NCBI GenBank assembly: GCA_029718625.1
Contig: CM056376.1
Location: 94,097,945-94,161,944 of the forward strand
Reading direction: 5' to 3'
DNA: 64,000 nucleotides
Source of the DNA: Synaphobranchus kaupii
Lineage: Eukaryota > Chordata > Actinopteri > Anguilliformes > Synaphobranchidae
A model generated the notes under the pieces. That model did not search any database. It saw only the letters and a program-made list of their open reading frames with translations, and was not told the origin of the DNA. Below, piece by piece: positions 1 to 10,043 of this stretch. The translations under genes were made by a program, and so were the position numbers. Position 1 is the stretch's first letter, and every line of letters starts with the position of its first letter.

Positions 1-60
1 CGCACCCCTTTTTCCCCTCCCACCTCCCTGCTTTTCTCAGAGCTGCCAGATAAAGAATAA

Positions 61-120
61 TGTGTGGGTGTGTGTGTGTGTGTGTGTGTATGTGTGTGCG
101 TGTGTTTGTATGTGTGCATG
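61..120. repeat. (TG)n microsatellite
   Basis: Imperfect TG dinucleotide run with a few TATG and TGCG interruptions, directly before the G-rich minisatellite. No coding meaning. Confidence 0.9.
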
Positions 121-173
121 CGGGGCTGTCTTATATCCTGTCGAGAATGTTTCCGGGTCATGTGGGTTGTGGC

Positions 174-867
174 GGGCCCAGGAGAGAGCAGGGGGTGGGT
201 TGGGGTGGGCCCAGGAGAGAGCAGGGGGTGGGTTTGGGGCGGGCCCAGGAGAGAGCAGGGGGTGGGTTGGGGTGGGCCTAGGAGAGAGCAGGGGGTGGGT
301 TGGGGTGGGCCTAGGAGAGAGCAGGGGGTGGGTTGGGGTGGGCCTAGGAGAGACCAGGGGGTGGGTTGGGATGGGCCCAGGAGAGAGCAGGGGGTGGGTT
401 GGGACGGGCCCAGGAGAGAGCAGGGGGTGGGTTGGGACGGGCCCAGGAGAGAGCAGGGGGTGGGTTGGGGTGGGCCTAGGAGAGAGCAGGGGGTGGGTTG
501 GGGTGGGCCTAGGAGAGAGCAGGGGGTGGGTTGGGACGGGCCCAGGAGAGAGCAGGGGGTGGGTTGGGGTGGGCCTAGGAGAGAGCAGGGGGTGGGTTGG
601 GGTGGGCCCAGGAGAGAGCAGGGGGTGGGTTGGGGTGGGCCTAGGAGAGAGCAGGGGGTGGGTTGGGGTGGGCCTAGGAGAGAGCAGGGGGTGGGTTGGG
701 ACGGGCCCAGGAGAGAGCAGGGGGTGGGTTGGGGTGGGCCTAGGAGAGAGCAGGGGGTGGGTTGGGGTGGGCCTAGGAGAGAGCAGGGGGTGGGTTGGGG
801 TGGGCCCAGGAGAGAGCAGGGGGTGGGTTGGGACGGGCCCAGGAGAGGGCAGGGGGTGGGTTGGGGG
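174..867. repeat. 33-bp G-rich minisatellite, 21 copies
   Basis: Tandem units start at 174, 207, 241 and then every 33 bp from 274 to 835. The second unit is 34 bp because of one extra T. Each unit contains GGGCCCAGGAGAGAGCAG followed by G runs of 5, 3, 4 and 3 separated by short T-containing spacers, so every unit carries one potential G-quadruplex. Units differ mainly at two places, CCC or CCT in the first half and GGT, GAC or GAT at the end, and the variants are arranged in blocks, which suggests duplication of several units at a time. Because 33 is a multiple of three and the unit has no stop codon, all three plus frames stay open for over 250 codons. These frames are a by-product of the repeat and not genes. 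Confidence 0.95.
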
Positions 868-1275
868 ATGGAGGCTGGATTATGATTGTCCCACAGCTGC
901 CGAGTGGTCAGCGCAGACTTGGATGGATGAGGAGGAAATTATTAAAATAAACTTTGTGTGATGCACAATTCATTTAGAGAGACCAAAGTTGTGTCTAACA
1001 CATCTGGACTCAGGAGACGCACACCCTGTTGACATAATGGATGTAAATATTTAACACAGCAAAAGGTTGTGGAGTTCAATCAATGCAGTCTGTCTAAAGT
1101 AAAGAACATGTGTAATTGAATTTTATATATGTGTAATGTATGGAGAATGAAAAAGTGCAGATGAAAAGGAGGAGGAGTTGACGTCAGGAGGACTGTGAGG
1201 ACAGCCTAACTAACGGTAATGTAGGATGAGTGAGGATAGTCAACAATGACAGAGTGAAAGTGTAACAGACTGGCC

Positions 1276-1293
1276 GGGGGGGGGGGGGGGGGG
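1276..1293. repeat. Poly(G) tract, 18 bases
   Basis: Uninterrupted run of 18 G followed by T and five more G. It is one of at least nine G or C homopolymers of 14 bases or more in this window. Confidence 0.9.
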
Positions 1294-4200
1294 TGGGGGT
1301 GCACAATGCCTCATCACAAACCCAGGGGGTCGTTATAAACCCTTCCTCATTTCAAGCAGGATACTTCTTCATTTGTTTTGACTCCCTGTGGCACTCTTTG
1401 GTTTTGTGAAACCAAAAATAAAGCTGGGCTTTCCACTTTGCGATCAAGAGAACGTTGGTTTTATCAACATGCCTTGGACAGAGTGTATAAGAGTGCACAA
1501 CTGCATTTCATCACAAATGCCAAATCACTGACCCATCACTGTCTTCTCTATGAATGGTCTGGTTTAACTTCATTACATTTACGTATGTAGGTCCGTTCAC
1601 TTGTATTCGTTCATATCACAGGAAAGCTCCCTTCTTTCTTCAGTTGTCTAATATACTGGAAAATGAGTAGCTATCAGCTATGTTCCAGTCAGTTATTGCT
1701 TTTTAATATTTCCTCGACCTTGCACAGAACTTGGGGAGAAATGGGCTTTTAATTAATATGCACCAAAAAGCTGAAATTCTCTTCAGAACTTAGTCTGGCC
1801 ATGTTAATATCATATTCTGATTTTAAAGGTTTAATTCCTAATACTATGAATAGTGCACCTACTATTAATCTTATAATCTTAATATTAATGTCTTGTTACC
1901 ATTGTATATTGGTACAATCTGTCTTATCACGTGTTAATTGTGATTGTTGTTTTTATACGTCAGTTTTACCTCAATTGGGTTTTCCTGAAAAAATAGAAAT
2001 AAATAAATACAAATATTCAAGTTGCACATGCACACATTATATGTCTACATGAATTCATAATTAAACAGTATAAACACAATACATTATACATTTGCACCCA
2101 TATTCACCTTCCCCCATCATGTTGGACATTTAAATGTGTCACCTAACACATCTAAATGTGTGTTATTATGAAGCCAGTCTGTAATATGACAGACCCGACT
2201 CCCCATAGCTCCAAGTATACGGATAAGTCTTTTCCATTCTAGAGGCAATTATACTTTCAAAAATGTAGTGTTTAAGTAGTAAAGATTTTGCCAAGGAAGA
2301 TAACTCAACAATGTGTTATGAGTGTAATGATCACCATATGTAATAGTATATAACTTTGTAGGTAAATCAATGTCATTTAGAGATAGTCAAATGTATTATT
2401 AGCCAAATTTATGATATGAATGTAGTTCCCTTTTGCTATTGGTTCCCTTTTGCAATCCTTTCCCCTCCCTTTTAACATCAAGTGTCAATGTCAGGTCATA
2501 AGTTCAATAAAAAAATGACTGTGGGATCCAACAGTGTCAGTTGAAAGTCCTGAAAGTTTCAGTTCTGCACTCCTGCTCTTTTCAATGTTATTTCCCTCCT
2601 GGATCTCACTTCTGCTTCATGAAAGAAGGACAGCAGCCATGTTGGATTACAGAGAGTTTGGATGTACCCCTATTCAGTTCTTTAGCACTTTGGGGAGAAC
2701 CCTCAACCCCCCTCCCTCTCTCTCTTGCTCTCTGTTCCCTGACTCGAGTCTCACAATCCCAAAGTCAGTACAGTGATAGAGGACTAGAAGCCTGGACCCA
2801 GACCCTGGCCTGTCTCTCAGCTCTTGCACTCAGGCCCGGCTTTGGGAGGTCCATTGGCCCGGGCAGATGCTGTGGCACAGCTTATCTCTTCGTTTTATGT
2901 TCTGCCGAGTTGGGGCACAAGCAGCCCTTTGTGGCGCAGAGGTGGCTGGGCTGGATCCAGGCAGCTGTTCTAGACTGATGGATGCTTCAGAGCGGGACCC
3001 TGTGTGTTGGGCTTCAGCGCTGGGGAGTTGAGCTGAGTGCGCCTGCACAGTGGGGTGGATGGGGAATGAGGGAGTGGGGACTGCAAAAGAGCACATCCTA
3101 TTCTGGCTGTGGGGGCACTGCCAGTGTAACCGGTAGTCTGAAAATTGGGTTTTTCCATCCATGTGGCACAGCCTCCCAAGAAAAAGCACAATTCAATCAT
3201 TGGACTAAAGACATGGGCCCTTGGGTAAGAGAGCCAACCATTCTCAGGAGTGACATGCCTTCTTTGTGTTACACTGTAGTGATGGTAGACAGATGCCATG
3301 AACCCTGAAATGGGTGGAGCTAAAGTATGATGTGCTTCAAGTGACTCGCTAATTTGAACCAATAATAATGTTTAGGCTTTTGATTGGCTAACATAAGAAA
3401 GTGCCAGTGATTGACAGCACATAGTAGTGACAAATATTACGCAGTTCATTAAAATTCAGTCCCCTATCACTCTCCTTCTGAACTTCAACAGGCGACTGAC
3501 AAGCAATGGCCTCCAGTTACTTAGTCAGAACACAAAGTATGCTCTAATAGTTAAACGCCACCATGGACTACCCTTTGAACTAGAGACATGATTTTCTCTC
3601 TGAGCCAAAGACCCTGGTCCCTACCAACAGGAACCAACTATCCACCTATCCTTATATTCAGGGGTGGCATCATATTCTGTGGCACACTTGCATGCTCCTC
3701 TGAAGTCCACCAGACCAGGTAGAGCAGCGAATGGTCCAGGAAGATAAGCAGCCACTTTGGCCTTCTCTCCCTGCCCATAACCAGGTCAGCATTTGACCTT
3801 CTGAACCATTCCATCCTTTTACGTTGCTTTGGCTTGCTCTCAGTCTGCAGTGGTGTGGCTTTCTGTGTGGCCTCTTCAGAGGAGCCTGCTCCGACTTGCA
3901 GGCACATTACTCAGAAATAACTTCAATTCTCCCTCTGAACTTAAATGACTCTGTCAGACTCTCTCAGTGCAGGATCAATGCTTTGCAGCAGAGCATATTG
4001 TACTTGCCCCATGAAACAGTCTTTGAGAGAAACGTCAGTGGAGAGGGAGGGGAATAGAGCCATACATTTGTTTTAGCTATGAACTAGCAGACTTCTGGAA
4101 TGTGGCCCCCTTGACTCGTCTAGATCTTTCGCCACCGGTTGACAGTGTATGAGCATGATGTGATTAAAGAAGTGTTAATGTCAGAGGTGACATGGCAGAC

Positions 4201-4454
4201 ACAGACAGCTTGTTAGCTTGGTAGAAAACAACATGACATTGGTAGAAAGCATCAGTTGGCATTTACAAAATTACATGATTGGCCAAAGTAGTGCGCTCAA
4301 TGTCTGTGGTGTCATGAGCAAACTGAAAAGCTGGAGATGTTTAAAGTGAAAAGTAAATCATAGATTTATTATATCTAGCGTTAAACGGCTAGTCAGTTGG
4401 TAGACTTTGCGAAGGCAACACACAAAGTGTCAAAATGTTTCTATTACAATATTT

Positions 4455-4536
4455 TTGTGTTGGTTTAAACTGTTGAGGGACAATTTGACCCCAAACATAA
4501 AAGACATCATAAAATTTCAACATAATATGAGGGTTA
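4455..4536. repeat. Terminal fragment of a dispersed DNA repeat (copy A, piggyBac-like)
   Basis: The segment from TTTTGTGTT through GACCCCAAACATAAAAGACATC to CAACATAATATGAGGGTTA matches a second copy at 28180-28260. Read on the minus strand the end is TAACCCTC followed by an AT-rich stretch and a GGGTCAA motif, the look of the outer ends of fish piggyBac-type non-autonomous elements that insert at TTAA. No partner end was found nearby, so this is a remnant. The class is inferred from the end sequence only. Confidence 0.5.
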
Positions 4537-5856
4537 CCATAATCTTCTCTCTGTTTGTCTGTCCATCTTCTGCCATTCTGTAAGAAACTCCATGCTCACT
4601 TGTCAGTAAGAAGTAGCTGTGGGGAAATAGGGTGTTTGAGCGGGAGGTGAGCAGTGGGCTGAACACCCCAAGAGTTCATCAGAGTACTTGGTCAGACCAG
4701 AGAGCCCCACCCTAACATTCCTCCACCCCTCCATCAACCTGGGAACATGTGTCTCCTCTCAACACTCACTCCCCCCCGAACAAAGGACACAGGAGACAGC
4801 AATAACAGGCGAAAGAATGCGACCCGCTTTTTAACGGTGAATTCAACCGTCTTCCCTTCATTGCGTTCTTTTTTTCTCCCTCTTCCAAACTCTCCTTGAT
4901 GAAGCGAGACCTATTCTATCAATGCCATCTCTGTGTTTGTTTCTTGACCACTGCCCTGGAACATCTGCCTGACAACACTAGCAGGGGAATAAACAGCAGG
5001 ATGAGATCCTTGCAGTGCGCAAACAAAGGCATGGACAAAAGGTGCAAACTCAGAAGAAAATGTTCCAAGTAATCCTCCCATACAAGGAGCCTCAGATGGT
5101 AAATGAGAGAGCAAACTTAACTCAAACAAAAAACCCTAGAGACCAAAGTGCTGGACCTGACTTAGAGTGACTTACTGCAACTTGTTCAAGGTGGCACAGA
5201 ACTGTTGTTTGCTCTTGTCTTTTGAATGTATCACAATCAAAAGTGGACGCGTAAATGGGAGGATTAGACGGTGGTTACACCTGAAGCCGCTGTTCTTTAT
5301 CAACATCCACCTGGATATTGCCCTGGCATTCCTGGGAATGCGCACAAAAGAGGAGTTACATACCGACTACCCTGTTAAAATAGAGCTGTTCTTTATCCTC
5401 TTTTTTTCTTTTAAAGACATGCTTTGATATTGGGGGCCCTTAAAAAAAAGGCTGTGGCTAAATGACTATGGCTTTGTTCGGGATGGTAGATTCTCTTTCC
5501 CCTGTCTCCTGTGCTGAATTCCCCCCCTCCCCTTCCGACCTCCCCGTGTTTCCCCCTCCTGTCTGTGGTGCGCGACCGGTCCCTGCAGCGGCCCGTGCTT
5601 CGTGACGCGACAGGGCTCTGAAAGCTGATAGCGCCTTTAGCAAGAGAATGTGCTGCATTATTAGAGGCTGTCTGTGCACTGAGAGCCCGCGTGGGGCCAT
5701 GCTGGCCTGTCTGTGGGAACCTCCGTTGGCTCCTCACTGACACCTGATGCGGATGGGCCGTAGGCACAGGGCGAATCGGAGAGAGGTAGCGCTCCGCACC
5801 AAGCGTGCTTCCACACCAGTGGGGCCAATTTTCTTGCTGGGTTCATTAATAAAATC

Positions 5857-5914
5857 TACACACACACACATATGTACGCACACACACACACACACATACA
5901 CATGCACATACACA
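5857..5914. repeat. (CA)n microsatellite
   Basis: CA dinucleotide run interrupted by TATGTACG and TACACATG segments. Confidence 0.9.
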
Positions 5915-6581
5915 GCATTAAATGCACATTCTTAATAATAAGCACTCCCAAAAAATGCTGAATAATTATGGTATTGTCACAAAATATGAACATGGCTTGG
6001 CAGCTATCTACAATTAAGTGTCACTGGAAAACTTTGGATTAGGAACCATGTGAGTAAAACAAGGTCCAGATACCTTAGTAAATCACAGGGCAGAGGCGTG
6101 TTGAGCTGTGCAATGTGGTTTGTATAGTGTACATGTTTTCTCCTACCAAGAAAACACCTTAAAAACACCCTAACACATTACTATAAGGTAGTACAAATAC
6201 ATTTCTACAATATATATGGAATTTTTCTACATCATTTGATGCACATAATTTGAAATAGAAGAAGTTCATTAAGAAACTGTCATCAAGAAAATGTCATGGC
6301 AGTCTGGAGATAGAGGCATCTGAAAATGCATGGTGTGTTCCAAGAGCTCAATCTTCAAAGCACTTTTAAAAAGATACTAAACAAAAGAGTAATAAAAGAA
6401 CTTAAGTCCTGGAGCCCTCCAAAAGCAATATTTCTTTACTGTTTCCTGACTTCTGTTGTGGTGGGATCTAGTTTTTTCATTTTTTTCCCATTCAGTCTCT
6501 TTACGTGTGCAGTGCTCATTTACTCTGTTTGAAAAGAAATCTGTTTTGACAACTTCACATCTCATTGGCTTTCATAATACA

Positions 6582-6595
6582 CCCCCCCCCCCCCC
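6582..6595. repeat. Poly(C) tract, 14 bases
   Basis: Uninterrupted run of C in otherwise mixed sequence. Confidence 0.85.
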
Positions 6596-8345
6596 TCCAG
6601 AAATCCGCTCCCACTTTCTACATTCCTTCCAGGTGAATTGAACCTTATCTTACTGTTAAATTAAGCTGTCCCTCCTTAGATGGATTTGGGGCATTAACTT
6701 TCGGAAGTCAAGGTAGCTCTCTCACCAGTTTTTTTTTCAAGGAGGCCTAAGGGTACACTGGCCCAGTTAAAATGATCTCTGTGGGTGTGTTGCATTAAAT
6801 GCTGTCCCTGTTGAAAAATAGCATTTGCCAAACTGAAATGTGTGCTCATGGGGAGGGTCCAAAAATTACATTTCCTGTCAAAGGTTGTAGTGTTTTGTGA
6901 ATTAAGTGGATCCAGCCAGTTCAAGGGGAGGTTGAGAAAGAATATATTTTATGGCTTCACAGAGGGTACATCTCCCTCAGAAAGTCTGGGAAACTCCAAG
7001 AGAAAAGTGAAAGAGAAAGGATAACATGACAACTTTGTGTGAAATAATTTTTGGTCGGTTTATGGGACTGCCCATTTGGAATGTGTGTTCTGTAGTAGCA
7101 AACTGCGGTCCAAACTCCAGTGAGCTTCAGCTGTTGAACAGCTGAACATTTTGAATTGAGCATTGTTTTGGGATGTCTGTGAACATGATTGTGAACATGT
7201 TCCACTGCATAGATCTTGAGGCCCTGAAGAGCTTGAGTGCATTCAGGTAAGAGTTTCCTATGTACTTTTTCCCCTTGAGCCTTAAAGATAAGTGGATCAT
7301 GATACTCAGGCATTAAGAATAACGTCTGGTCTCTCACTCTGGGTTGTCATATCTGAGAATGTGCTGTTTTGCGGTTAACACAGCTTAACGACTGATGTTG
7401 TACTCAGATGATGGCTTTTCTTGAAATGGAAGAAGGCAGAAAACCTTTATCAAATGAGTTATTCTCTCCTTGCGTCAGGTCTATGAGGCAACATTTTAGA
7501 ACTAGCAGCTAGTCAGAGCAATCCTTCAAAAGTAAGATTTGGGGATGAAACAACTAACTCAAAATTATAGCCAGTCCCATGACACAATGATAGAAAGAAA
7601 GGGGGCCTACCTCCGCAAAAGTAGTAGGGTCTTTATCATAGTAGTGGAGATGCACAGTTGCAAGTTGCGCTTCATTGTTTTCAATGGCGAGAACATTACA
7701 GGAGCTGTATATATTGCACTGCGATGTACCAAAGTTCATATTGTTTGAACTATTGTTGTGTTTGATCACGTGCCTAATTGAGAAATACAAAATATATGAC
7801 CATATATCTAATCTATCAGTAGAAAATGAAAAAAGTCAAATGCCTATTCTTGTATTAATATGCACTTGTACTTTTAAGTTCTATTAAAATTATCTTGTTG
7901 ATATTAAAATATATCCTGACCTCATTTTGATCAGTAATGTGCTCATGACTTAGAATCATAAAATAGCTGTTTGCTAGAAAGTTATCCGTATAAGTTGCTT
8001 TCTGTGTGGCAGAAAAGACTGCCTACCTTCTCATGAGTGACAGCATTCTCTGAGCTTGTCCAAGCAGAAAGTTTAATGGTTTTTGCCATGTTGGTGCTTT
8101 CTGTGTGAGAGACTCATAAGAGTTAATGAGTCCTAAAATGGGAAGTGCTATCATATTCTATATTTCACTTTCAGTTTTTTGTTTGTTTTCAATGTTTGTT
8201 AGTGTGAAAATTGCAGTTCTGCCAAATAACAGACAGCAAAAGTATACAAAACAATAACAATTGCATATCAAAACTCTGTATGTATCAACTAAACTCAGGT
8301 GATATACGTAATAATTGATATTGACACTTCTGAATATAATGGTAT

Positions 8346-8350
8346 ATACA
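8346..8350. repeat. Target-site duplication ATACA, left copy
   Basis: The five bases before the LTR start (TGTCATGG at 8351) are ATACA. The same five bases follow the 3' LTR end at 13996-14000. A 5-bp duplication is normal for Ty3/gypsy integrases and fixes both element boundaries. Confidence 0.85.
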
Positions 8351-8495
8351 TGTCATGGTTATTGCTGCCTCTGCGATTCCTTTGTTTGAATTCTCGTTTG
8401 GGCGTCATCTCGACGCTCTATCTGATTTTTTTCCGCCTCCGTTCCGGTGTTTGCCCGACAATTATTTCCCACACCTGTGCTGTGTTTCCGCCGGC

Positions 8496-8502
8496 TATAA
8501 AT
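8496..8502 (+). promoter_or_regulatory. TATA box of element 1 LTR promoter
   Basis: TATAAAT in the context GGCTATAAATGC, 30 nt upstream of the 11-nt segment at 8526 that is complementary to the primer-binding site. That is the normal TATA-to-start distance for RNA polymerase II, so transcription is predicted to start at about 8526. The corresponding U3 is deleted from the 3' LTR. Confidence 0.75.
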
Positions 8503-8525
8503 GCTCAGGACTTCCGCATTTCCGC

Positions 8526-8536
8526 ACTTCAATATT
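8526..8536 (+). other. Predicted self-primer at the transcript 5' end, element 1
   Basis: ACTTCAATATT is the exact reverse complement of AATATTGAAGT at 9047-9057. Pairing stops at exactly 11 bp, since the flanking bases on both sides do not pair. In the known Tf1 mechanism the first 11 nt of the mRNA fold back onto the primer-binding site, are cut off and prime minus-strand DNA. Confidence 0.75.
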
Positions 8537-9046
8537 GTCAGTGGTTATGTTGACAACGAAGTCGGTAAAGGTCTAGGATTGTCGGTCTCTGGTTGGTCTT
8601 AATAGAGAACGCAGCAAGTCCGTTTAGAAGAATATCAAAGATAGGGTTAGATAGGTGAGAGAAGAACGAACCTATCTTATTCTCCTCCTTTGTTTTGGCT
8701 GCCTGGTATCGTTTTGTTTTAAACTCGTTTTCTCTACTGAGTTTAAAGATACAGGTTCGCTATTTTCTTTCTTTCCTTTTCCCGTTTTCTTCGGGTCTTT
8801 ATTTTTTTGTTCATTTCTTTTGGTTAGCTTATTATTCTCGCTGTTTATTAGAGATTCGCCTCCTTTTGAGGTTGGTTATTATTTTGGCTTGAGTCAGGGA
8901 AGCTTTGTTCCCTATCTTTTGTTTTACTCCTTTACCTGCGGTTAGTTTTCCGTTTCTGTGGCGAGTTTGTGTTTAACTCGCTTTCTGAATCCCTGTTAGT
9001 CGCATTTGGTTCTCTGAAACAAAAGAAAATACTCCAACCATTACAG

Positions 9047-9057
9047 AATATTGAAGT
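9047..9057 (+). other. Primer-binding site of element 1 (self-priming type)
   Basis: AATATTGAAGT begins one base (G) after the 5' LTR end and five bases before the gag ATG at 9062 (CATT lies between). It does not start with the TGG expected of a site that pairs with a tRNA CCA end. It is fully complementary to 8526-8536. Confidence 0.75.
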
Positions 9058-9061
9058 CATT

Positions 9062-10019
9062 ATGGAGAGACCAGCGAAAGGTACAGAAGCACAAAGAACA
9101 CTAGCCAGCCAGGGCGCCACAGGGGCTACTTTAGAGGAGACAATCCTTGCCTAGTGGAGCAAGTTCAGAGCCAGGGGGAATGTCTACAGAGACTCACAGA
9201 GAGTCTGTATAGACTCACTACTGCAGCCAATCCTCCTCCAGTGACCCCAGCACAAGCACCTCCCATTCCCATGCCATGTACACTTAGAGAACCCAAGCTC
9301 CAGTTACCTCCTCGTTATGGAGGAGAACCGGGGAAATGCCGCCCATTTCTCACGCAGTGTTTCAAGCGCAGCCCTCTCGCTTTTCCACACCAGAAGCCCG
9401 GCTTGCGTTTATATTATCACTGCTAGAGAGTCGGGCTCTCGCTTGGGCTGATCCCCTGATTAGATCCAACGCCCCTGTCATACGTGACTCGGTCCAACTG
9501 ATGAGGGAGATGCAGATTGTCTTTGACCATGAGGTCTCTGGCGAAGAGGCAGCTAGAGAGTTGACTAGTTAGCGCCAGGGTTCTGACACAGTGGCCTCTT
9601 TTGCCATTATGTTTCGAGCACTAGCTGGGGAGACAGGATGGCCCGATGGGCCACTTAAATCTTTATTTCAACAGGCATTGTCCAAATCAATAAAAGACGC
9701 CCTAGCCCTGCTCGAACCGCCTGCCACGTTCAGTGACCTGGTCACAACGGCTATACGCCTAGACAACCGGATCAGGGAATGTGAGCGTGAAGGGAGAAAC
9801 TATGCTCCCCTGCATGAATCAGCATTCTCTGTAGGAGCTCCACCCAGTTCTCCCACCCAACCCTCCGCGGGTCAGGAGGAGCCCATGCAGGTGGATGGGT
9901 CATCTTTCCACAGAGCCAAGTCAGTCAAACCCCGGGTGGTCTGGTGTTATTATTGCAAACGCAAGGGGCATATTAAGGAACAATGTCCTAAGTTGGCGGG
10001 AAACAAGGGGTCTCACTAG
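9062..10019 (+). pseudogene. gag of element 1 (capsid/nucleocapsid), disrupted
   Basis: The remains of a retrotransposon Gag, the structural protein that forms cytoplasmic particles around the RNA. The ATG at 9062 is the first after the primer-binding site. The capsid-type region is recognisable around 9330-9780 (the LESRALAWA and SFAIMFRALAGETGW segments are typical of vertebrate chromovirus Gag). A CCHC zinc knuckle, C-x2-C-x4-H-x4-C, lies at 9945-9986 near the C-terminus. Breaks seen are a TAG stop at 9152-9154 where the frame also changes, a frameshift near 9340, and a TAG stop at 9570-9572. The last part is open to the TAG at 10017-10019, and the -1 frameshift signal sits just before that stop. 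Confidence 0.9.
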
Positions 10020-10043
10020 GGAGACCGAGGTCCCCAGTGAGAC
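9998..10043 (+). promoter_or_regulatory. Predicted -1 ribosomal frameshift signal of element 1
   Basis: The heptamer GGGAAAC at 9998-10004 lies in the gag frame as G-GGA-AAC, four codons before the gag TAG. The pol frame is -1 relative to gag and is open across this point. Downstream, GGTCTC (10009-10014) can pair with GAGACC (10021-10026), or GTCTCACT (10010-10017) with AGTGAGAC (10036-10043), so a stem or pseudoknot is possible. GGGAAAC is a proven slippery site in sushi-derived genes such as PEG10. Function here is inferred. Confidence 0.7.

Larger units (their letters stand above)
868..8345. other. Non-coding interval, no gene recognised
   Basis: About 7.5 kb with only short open frames that match no family I recognise and show no conserved motif. 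It holds an 18-base poly(G) tract (1276-1293), a perfect CRE-type palindrome TGACGTCA (1179-1186), a piggyBac-like repeat end (4455-4536), a CA repeat (5857-5914) and a 14-base poly(C) tract (6582-6595). The rest looks like ordinary moderately AT-rich vertebrate intergenic DNA. Confidence 0.7.
8351..9045 (+). repeat. 5' LTR of element 1
   Basis: A 695-bp direct repeat beginning TGTCATGG and ending CCATTACA, with the usual TG...CA ends. The right boundary is where similarity to the 3' copy stops after TTACA. By the positions of the TATA box and primer, U3 is about 175 bp (8351-8525) and R plus U5 about 520 bp. Compared with the 3' copy it has an extra stretch of nearly 30 bp around 8880-8910. 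Confidence 0.9.

Noticed and set aside
174..867. CRISPR-like array
   Set aside because: The repeats are directly contiguous without unique spacers and the DNA is vertebrate, so it is a minisatellite.
62..961. 299-codon open frame rich in GESRGWVG repeats
   Set aside because: It is produced by the 33-bp minisatellite, whose unit is a multiple of three without stops. All three plus frames are open and there is no conserved domain.
8655..8945. 96-codon frame in the 5' LTR of element 1, with a similar frame at 13629-13895
   Set aside because: It lies wholly in the LTR and appears twice because the LTR does. It is hydrophobic because of T-rich sequence and its C-terminal part is not conserved between copies.
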